NCBI GenBank assembly: GCA_036399775.1
Contig: DASWMJ010000095.1
Coordinates: forward strand, 1-64,000
Direction: 5' to 3'
From: JADMIH01 sp036399775
GTDB lineage: Bacteria; Chloroflexota; Chloroflexia; QHBQ01; JADMIH01
Length of the DNA: 64,000 nt
In this document: in pieces, positions 59,054-64,000 of the stretch
Layout of the letters: each line of letters opens with the position of its first letter
Numbering within the stretch: position 1 is the first letter of the stretch
Translations under genes and position numbers: made by a program
Notes under the pieces: generated by a model
Told to the model about the DNA's origin: nothing
Seen by the model: only the letters and a program-made list of their open reading frames with translations
The model's database searches: none

Positions 59054-59302
59054 CTAAATATTTTCGGCCAGGTAATCTACCAACTCACGCACGGTAGTGA
59101 GATCGGGCACGTCTTCATCGTCAATAGTTACACCGAATTTTTCCTCGATAAGCGGGATGACCTCGTCGTGGAACTCTATCCCGTCGGCGTTGAGGTCGTC
59201 GTAGACGTTTGTATCCATAGTTATCTCGTCCTCGTCAGCGCCGAGACTTTCGGCGAGCAGAGGCCGGAGCTTCTGGTATATTTCAGTGCGTTGGGAAGCC
59301 AT
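59054..59302 (-). CDS. Acyl-carrier-like protein lacking the phosphopantetheine serine
   Basis: An 82-residue protein of acyl carrier size and acidity. At the modification site, where carriers read DSL, it has DDLNADGIEFHDEVIPLIEE, so Ser is replaced by Gly and holo-form synthesis is not expected. The rest (EKFGVTIDDEDVPDLTTVRE) is ordinary ACP-like. It lies between nusB and the complete carrier gene. It might be a decoy, a structural partner, or a regulator of the fatty-acid enzymes. Confidence 0.8.
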   Translation of the reverse strand: MASQRTEIYQKLRPLLAESLGADEDEITMDTNVYDDLNADGIEFHDEVIPLIEEKFGVTIDDEDVPDLTTVRELVDYLAENI

Positions 59303-59337
59303 ATTGTGTCCCGTCTGTGCCTCTCTTATGAGTCTCT

Positions 59338-59838
59338 CTAAGCCTGTTGCGCCCTGGGAGGGACGCTGCCACTCCCCCCAGCACCCTTGCGTGAGCCTCG
59401 CGCCGGCTGCTCAGATGCCACCGTCCCCAGCACACCATTGATAAAGCGGCTGGAGCTATCGCTGCCAAACCGCTTTGCAAGCTCGACGGCTTCGTTTATG
59501 GCCGCTTTGAGAGGCACCCTATTATCAAATAGAATCTCGAAAATTGCAAGCCTCAATATATTGCGGTCTATGCTGGACATCTGGTCCAACGGCCAGCTTG
59601 GGGCCGAGCGCGCTATTAAGTCGTCCAGGTCGCCGGTGTGGGCCAGCACCCCCTCGACGAGCTCGCGGGCGAATGCCTGCCCTGCCGGTTCGAGCGGCGT
59701 CGGCGGGCTGGCGCTCTCCGATACCGGCTCGTCAAGGTTACGACTCAACACGTCACCGACAGGGTGCTGGGTGGAGTCGACTTCGTAAAGCGTTTGCAGC
59801 GCGATAATGCGCGCCTGTCGTCGTGATGCTGAGGCCAT
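59338..59838 (-). CDS. nusB: Transcription antitermination factor NusB
   Basis: Binds boxA RNA with NusE (S10) and promotes rRNA antitermination. 166 residues, all-helical. Family sequence is seen as RRQARIIALQTLYEVD at the N-terminus and IDRNILRLAIFEILFDNRVP and AAINEAVELAKRFGSDSSSR in the core. A Gly/Arg-rich tail (about 145-166) is extra. No Shine-Dalgarno is seen upstream of the start at 59838, so the start is less certain. Confidence 0.93.
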   Translation of the reverse strand: MASASRRQARIIALQTLYEVDSTQHPVGDVLSRNLDEPVSESASPPTPLEPAGQAFARELVEGVLAHTGDLDDLIARSAPSWPLDQMSSIDRNILRLAIFEILFDNRVPLKAAINEAVELAKRFGSDSSSRFINGVLGTVASEQPARGSRKGAGGSGSVPPRAQQA

Positions 59839-59843
59839 CTTTG

Positions 59844-59938
59844 GATTTTAGATTTTAGATTTCAGATTTTGGATTTTAGATTTTTAAGTTCGGAGACTGG
59901 GCCGTCCCAATCTAAAATCGGAAATCTAAAATCTAAAA
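59844..59938. repeat. Dyad made of GATTTTAGATTT units
   Basis: 31-base arms (59844-59874 and 59908-59938) are inverted with two mismatches, built of GATTTTA units. It lies between the Asp23 and nusB genes inside the minus-strand run and may interrupt co-transcription. Confidence 0.65.
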
Positions 59939-59943
59939 TTCTG

Positions 59944-60285
59944 TTATTCGCTCACATCCTCTATATAGACGTTCACCTGGTCGGCGGACATGCCTACCAT
60001 TTCGTCCAGGGCTTCACGCACTTTGCGTTGCACTACCTGGCCCAGCGTTTTGAGGTTGGTGTCAGGCTCCGCTACGATATAAACGTCGGCGGCTATCTGC
60101 GCGTTACGCACCTGAAGAGTGACTCCGGGCGCGTTTCCCATGTTGGGGCGCTGCAATACGCGGCTAGGGGGGCGCGAAATGGCGCTCATGTCTGCCACGC
60201 CCTTGACCGAACGTGCGGTGAGGCTCACGATAGTAGCCAGCACGCTTGGAGCGATGCGTACCGTGCCCAATTTTGCATCTTGCAT
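59944..60285 (-). CDS. Asp23/Gls24 family envelope-stress protein
   Basis: A 113-residue member of the alkaline-shock family (PF03780). Sequence GTVRIAPSVLATIVSLTARS and KTLGQVVQRKVREALDEMVG matches the conserved ends. GGAGG six bases before ATG supports the start. Members associate with the membrane or with fatty-acid and cell-division clusters in Gram-positives; adjacent to accC and nusB here, as often seen. Confidence 0.92.
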   Translation of the reverse strand: MQDAKLGTVRIAPSVLATIVSLTARSVKGVADMSAISRPPSRVLQRPNMGNAPGVTLQVRNAQIAADVYIVAEPDTNLKTLGQVVQRKVREALDEMVGMSADQVNVYIEDVSE

Positions 60286-60306
60286 TGCAGTCCTCCGCGC
60301 CTGACT

Positions 60307-61722
60307 CTAACTTGTCACTTTGCCGTTCAATCGCCCTACCGTCGCATCAACCCTCAACAGGCCGTTACTGTCAATTACCTGTTCGGCCACCCACTCCGCG
60401 ACCAGTCCGGTATGCACGTCGCCCGCCACGAACCTGGAGTCTGTGAGGATGCCCTGGTGGAACGGGATGGTGGTAGGCAGCCCTACGATTATGCACTCTT
60501 TGAGCGCCCGCTTCATGCGCGCTATGGCTTCATGTCGGTCCTTCCCCCACGTCATCAATTTACCCAGGAGGGAGTCGTAGTTGGAGGGGGCTACGTAGCC
60601 GGAGTAGAGGTGCGAGTCTACCCGCACACCCGGCCCGCCGGGGGCAAGGAAAAGTTCTATCGGACCACCCTGGGGCAGGAAGCCACGCTCCACGTCCTCG
60701 GCGTTTATGCGACATTCGAGCGCGTGCCCGGTGATTGTAATGTCTTTCTGCTTGAGCGTCAAGGTCTCCCCGGCTGCCGTCCTTATCTGCCACTTCACAA
60801 GATCAATGCCCGTCACCATCTCGCTGATGCCGTGCTCCACCTGGATGCGAGTGTTCATCTCGATAAAGAAGAAGTCGCCGCTCTCGTCCACCAGGAACTC
60901 GAACGTGCCTACCGTGTGGTACTTAATGGCCTTAGTGCCCTTAACCGCTGCCGCGCCGAGACGCTCCGCCAGCCTGTCAGAGATGCCGGGGGCCGGTGCC
61001 TCTTCCAATATCTTCTGGTGGCGGCGCTGCAAAGAGCAATCGCGCGTTCCCAGGTGGACCACGTTGCCTGCTTGGTCGGCCAGCACCTGCACCTCTATAT
61101 GGCGCGGTTGGTACAGGTAACGCTCAAGGTAGACATCCGGGTTGCCGAAGGCCAGCGACGCCTCACTCTTGGCTACATTGTACGCCTCGATTAGCTCATC
61201 GGAGGAGTTGACCACGCGCATACCACGCCCGCCACCTCCGCCGACCGCCTTCATCAATAAGGGGTAGCCTATCTCGTCGCCGACAGCCTGCGCCTGGTCC
61301 GCGTTCAAAAGGGCTTCTTCGGTGCCGGGGATGATAGGCAGGCCCGCCTGGCGCATCAGCTTGCGCGCCTCGACCTTGTTCGCCATCATTTGTATGGCAT
61401 TGGGGCTGGGGCCGATAAAGCCGATGCCCATCTTTTCGCATATCTCGGCTATGTAGGGGTTCTCGGAGAGGAAGCCGTAACCTGGGTGGAGTGCATCGCA
61501 GCCCGTCATGTCAGCCGCGCTGATAATTGAGGGGATATGTAGATAAGAACGCGCCGGGGCCGCCGGGCCAATGCATACCGCCTCGTCCGCCAGCCGCACG
61601 GCCAGCGTATCGCGGTCGGCCTCAGAGTAAGCAACCACCGTAGCGATGCCCAACTCCTCGCAAGCGCGAACAATGCGCAACGCAATCTCTCCCCGGTTAG
61701 CTACCAGTATCTTCTTGAACAT
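60307..61722 (-). CDS. accC: Acetyl-CoA carboxylase biotin carboxylase subunit
   Basis: Carboxylates biotin on BCCP with ATP and bicarbonate, first step of fatty-acid synthesis. 471 residues; ATG at 61722 (MFKKILVANRGEIALRI) is the family start, with GGAGG just upstream; a TTG four codons earlier is possible. The ATP-grasp loop GGGGGRGMRVV near residue 160, the catalytic EMNTRIQVEH segment near 287-296 and GHALECRINAEDVERGF are present. Near fabD and carrier genes as a lipid-synthesis group; accB is not adjacent. Confidence 0.95.
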   Translation of the reverse strand: MFKKILVANRGEIALRIVRACEELGIATVVAYSEADRDTLAVRLADEAVCIGPAAPARSYLHIPSIISAADMTGCDALHPGYGFLSENPYIAEICEKMGIGFIGPSPNAIQMMANKVEARKLMRQAGLPIIPGTEEALLNADQAQAVGDEIGYPLLMKAVGGGGGRGMRVVNSSDELIEAYNVAKSEASLAFGNPDVYLERYLYQPRHIEVQVLADQAGNVVHLGTRDCSLQRRHQKILEEAPAPGISDRLAERLGAAAVKGTKAIKYHTVGTFEFLVDESGDFFFIEMNTRIQVEHGISEMVTGIDLVKWQIRTAAGETLTLKQKDITITGHALECRINAEDVERGFLPQGGPIELFLAPGGPGVRVDSHLYSGYVAPSNYDSLLGKLMTWGKDRHEAIARMKRALKECIIVGLPTTIPFHQGILTDSRFVAGDVHTGLVAEWVAEQVIDSNGLLRVDATVGRLNGKVTS

Positions 61723-61814
61723 GCTCCTCCACAATCCTCACTCACGATATTAGCAAAACTACTTCAAAGTAAGATGGATGCCTGACGTAAGAGAACGAAC
61801 TACCCTGTGTCATT

Positions 61815-61920
61815 CTGAGCGCAGCGAAGAATCTCGTCCCTCGCAAACCCTCTTGCCTCTATTTTCTCTCCTTGCGCCCTGGCATTGTACGCGAGGGACG
61901 AGATTCTTCGCTGCGCTCAG
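61815..61920. repeat. Family A inverted repeat, third copy
   Basis: Left arm 61815-61845 and right arm 61890-61920 match the arms at 120-219 and 9668-9776. It lies between accC and the thiamine-binding gene. Confidence 0.8.
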
Positions 61921-62016
61921 AATGACAAAGATACTGGGGTGGCATTCCCAGGCATTCTACCTTTGCAACGGCGCTACCCGACAATTTCACACATCACGTT
62001 TCACGCTTCACGCTTA

Positions 62017-62046
62017 TGCAATACGAACTACGCAATACGAACTACG
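62017..62046. repeat. Family B repeat with GAACTACGC variant
   Basis: Two copies of a TACGCAATACGAAC-type unit, next to CACGTTTCACGC motifs also seen beside the family B copies at 3612 and 4905. Confidence 0.6.
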
Positions 62047-62048
62047 CT

Positions 62049-62363
62049 TCACGCATCGCCCAACATACCAAGCACCGAATCGACCTTATGCTGCATCGAA
62101 GCGTCTTTGTCGCGGCGTTCGTCAATCTTGAGCGTCGTGCCTACCCGCTGCGCACCCGCCGCGAAGATAGCCTCGTTCATGCGCTCAACGACATCTATTA
62201 TATCCCTTCTCTCACCTTCAAGCACGGTGCCCATCGGATTTAGCTGGTACTCCACTTCCGATTGCTCCTTGAGCACGGCCAGGGCGGCAGCCACGTATTT
62301 GCTAAGGCTTGGAGTGGCGGTGCCAAGAGGCGAGAAGGTGACTTCCGCGATTACTTTGACCAT
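62049..62363 (-). CDS. MTH1187-family thiamine-binding protein
   Basis: A 104-residue ferredoxin-like protein (DUF77/PF01910). Sequence IAEVTFSPLGTATPSLSKYV and YQLNPMGTVLEGERRDIIDV, with the GAQRVGTTLKIDERRDK end, is diagnostic. Members bind thiamine or its precursors in the cytosol. GAGGACTATT precedes the ATG. It is immediately downstream of the DinB-like gene. Confidence 0.92.
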   Translation of the reverse strand: MVKVIAEVTFSPLGTATPSLSKYVAAALAVLKEQSEVEYQLNPMGTVLEGERRDIIDVVERMNEAIFAAGAQRVGTTLKIDERRDKDASMQHKVDSVLGMLGDA

Positions 62364-62394
62364 AATAGTCCTCTATGCTCCACGAGCAGATCGG

Positions 62395-62961
62395 CTACGA
62401 TAGCGCCGCCACAGCGCGCGGGTAGTATGTCTCACGCGAGCGCATCGCCTTGAGCGCCGCTATCTCTCCCAGGTGCCCGAAGCAGCCGGGAAGGAGAATC
62501 TTCACCCATTGATACGGGGTGCGCTTGCCGCCCAGCCCCAGCGTCGGCTGGTGCAGATCGCCTTCCGGCATAGCATTGAGCCGTTCGCAGAGAGCGTCAC
62601 ACACCTGGGTGAGGTAAGTTGTGTGCTCAGTCGCAGTAAGCGATGGAACGGCGGCTACTTCCTCTAATGTGTAGCCTGAGATAGCGCCGAAACCCCGGAG
62701 GCCGATGCCGCGAGGGTCGTAGCCCGTCTGCTCGCGCGAGCCCCGTGTGTGCCACTGCTCTTCCTCGGCGGGCCTGCCCTCAAGTATCTGCACAGTAAGC
62801 AAATCGAGCCACCTGCACACGTGCCACACAGTCACGCCAATGCTGTTTGCTTCGGGGTCGGGCTGCCAAGCCAATTCTTCCGGCGACATCCCCTCGATCT
62901 CACCGCGCATATCCGCCGCCATAGCCTGCACCCAATCCACAATCAGTTCAACGTCCGTCAC
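62395..62961 (-). CDS. DinB family metal-dependent four-helix protein
   Basis: A 188-residue DinB/YfiT-like protein. GTG at 62961 is used (reads MTDVELIVDWVQAM). Putative metal His are in VTVWHVCRWLDLL and LPGCFGHLGEIAAL. Most members are thiol S-transferase or stress proteins using bacillithiol or mycothiol, exact role here unknown. It lies between fabD and the thiamine-binding gene. Confidence 0.88.
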   Translation of the reverse strand: MTDVELIVDWVQAMAADMRGEIEGMSPEELAWQPDPEANSIGVTVWHVCRWLDLLTVQILEGRPAEEEQWHTRGSREQTGYDPRGIGLRGFGAISGYTLEEVAAVPSLTATEHTTYLTQVCDALCERLNAMPEGDLHQPTLGLGGKRTPYQWVKILLPGCFGHLGEIAALKAMRSRETYYPRAVAALS

Positions 62962-63003
62962 AGCCTGTATCCTTTCGCCAGCTTGCCCGATGCCGGTACA
63001 GAT

Positions 63004-63942
63004 TTACTCCGCACCGGCCAGCAGATCGTCCGATGCCAGCACCTGCACATCAGGCGCGATGCGCTTCACCAGCCCGGACAGCACCTTGCCTGGGCCAACC
63101 TCCACGAACGTCTGTACGCCCTGCTCGGCCATGTATCTCACAGATTCGACCCACAGCACTGGTGAGTACGTTTGCATCTCCAGGAGGCCGCGTATCTCCC
63201 GCGCATCGCGCACCGGCCTCGCGGTCACGTTAGCAACCAATTCTATCTGAGGCTCAGAGAAGGACGTGGACTCTATGCTCACGGCAAATTCCTCCGCCAT
63301 AGGGCGCATCCAGCGCGAGTGAAAGGCCGCGCTTACCTGTAGAGGTATCACCCGCCTGGCGCCTCGCTCCTTCGCCATAGAACTTGCGTGTTCGAGCGCA
63401 CCGGCAGGTCCACTTATTACTACCTGCCCAGGAGCGTTAAGGTTCGCGAGGTCCACGCCTGAGGCTTCACATACCGCATCTAACTCGCTTTCGGGCAGGC
63501 CGATGATCGCAGCCATGCCCGAAGGCCCATCCAGCGCGGAGCCTGCTTCCTGCATCAGCTTGCCGCGCGTAGCCACGAGCCGCAGGGCATCCTCAAAGGA
63601 GACCGCGCCCGCAGCCACCAGCGCCGAATACTCCCCCAGGCTATGCCCCGCCACGAAACGCGCCCGCTCGAAAGCATCAGGATAACGCGAGCGAAGGGCT
63701 GCAAGGTGGGCTAACTCCGTCACAAGGAGGGCAGGCTGCGCATTCACAGTCTGCTGTAGAGCGTCCGCGGGACCGGAAAAGCAAAGAGCAGAGAGAGAGT
63801 AACCAAGCACATCATCGGCAGCGTCATACAGCTTGCGAGCCTCCGGGTAAGCATCATAGAGCGCCTGCCCCATCCCCACCGCCTGCGAACCCTGCCCAGG
63901 AAATATCCAAGCCACATCCCCGACACCCAACAAATCACTCAT
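63004..63942 (-). CDS. fabD: Malonyl-CoA:ACP transacylase
   Basis: Transfers malonyl from CoA to acyl carrier protein, cytosolic. 312 residues. N-terminal WIFPGQGSQAVGMGQAL, nucleophile Ser101 in AGHSLGEYSALVAAG, and the partner His in QVSAAFHSRWMRPMAEEF near 207 are all present. ATG at 63942 overlaps a TAG just upstream. Its product likely feeds the carrier encoded at 58596. Bases 63943-64000 hold only an edge and an insertion-sequence-like end. Confidence 0.95.
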   Translation of the reverse strand: MSDLLGVGDVAWIFPGQGSQAVGMGQALYDAYPEARKLYDAADDVLGYSLSALCFSGPADALQQTVNAQPALLVTELAHLAALRSRYPDAFERARFVAGHSLGEYSALVAAGAVSFEDALRLVATRGKLMQEAGSALDGPSGMAAIIGLPESELDAVCEASGVDLANLNAPGQVVISGPAGALEHASSMAKERGARRVIPLQVSAAFHSRWMRPMAEEFAVSIESTSFSEPQIELVANVTARPVRDAREIRGLLEMQTYSPVLWVESVRYMAEQGVQTFVEVGPGKVLSGLVKRIAPDVQVLASDDLLAGAE

Positions 63943-64000
63943 CTACGCCACCCAATACCGAGGTAAGTAGCGTTCAAGCGGGGCTGTTGCAAAGTTGGGA

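Noticed and set aside
59869..61194. Plus-strand open frame of 441 codons opposite accC and the Asp23 gene
   Set aside because: It is the antisense shadow of two well-supported minus-strand genes and begins within a simple repeat; its sequence is His/Arg/Val-rich and resembles no protein.

Overview
The window looks like a chromosomal piece of a Chloroflexota (Chloroflexi) bacterium. This is inferred from gene content and no marker phylogeny was run. Pointers are secreted enzymes fused to GGL..GYPI repeat domains, large TPR and NB-ARC (STAND) families, an ANTAR response regulator, frequent GTG/TTG starts, and many intergenic dyad-symmetric repeats. No rRNA, tRNA or CRISPR array was seen.

Left part (1-16.3 kb): asparagine synthetase and a GT4 glycosyltransferase; a small acidic protein divergent from an alpha/beta-hydrolase that lacks the nucleophile; a polar amino-acid ABC importer whose binding protein is an internal tandem duplication; two membrane proteins; a secreted GH39-type hydrolase; ComEA; PspA with a two-TM partner; and an ANTAR regulator.

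Accessory region (about 16.4-40.7 kb): bounded on the left by a dead insertion sequence (13-bp inverted ends, transposase with three in-frame stops) and on the right by a TniQ-like relic and a strong hairpin. It holds two operons in which an NB-ARC STAND ATPase with an N-terminal helix-turn-helix-like domain is followed by two TPR proteins (18.1-22.8 kb minus; 35.6-40.1 kb plus). These look like STAND sensors split into separate ATPase and TPR subunits. Between them lie an amino-acid module (class II lysyl-tRNA synthetase with an acidic insert, saccharopine-dehydrogenase-like enzyme, dead M20 peptidase, Glu/Leu-type dehydrogenase), a membrane protein, an XRE-TPR regulator, its relative without the DNA-binding domain, a lone TPR protein and a small exported peptide. 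This is the most likely place for an undescribed signalling or conflict system.

Right part (40.7-64 kb): rarA (probably leaderless), a 1147-residue membrane TPR protein, a GT39-type membrane glycosyltransferase, infC with an AUC start, two very small proteins followed by a run of hairpins, a DUF4242 protein, a sulfite-oxidase-like enzyme, leuS behind a T-box leader with a consensus promoter, a PIN/Phd toxin-antitoxin pair, a secreted erythromycin-esterase-like protein, and a minus-strand housekeeping run (fabD, dinB-like, thiamine-binding protein, accC, Asp23, nusB, two acyl-carrier-type proteins, tatC). One acyl-carrier-type protein lacks the phosphopantetheine serine.

Several families of short dyad repeats recur between genes, and one forms a 194-bp hairpin element with perfect 34-bp inverted ends.
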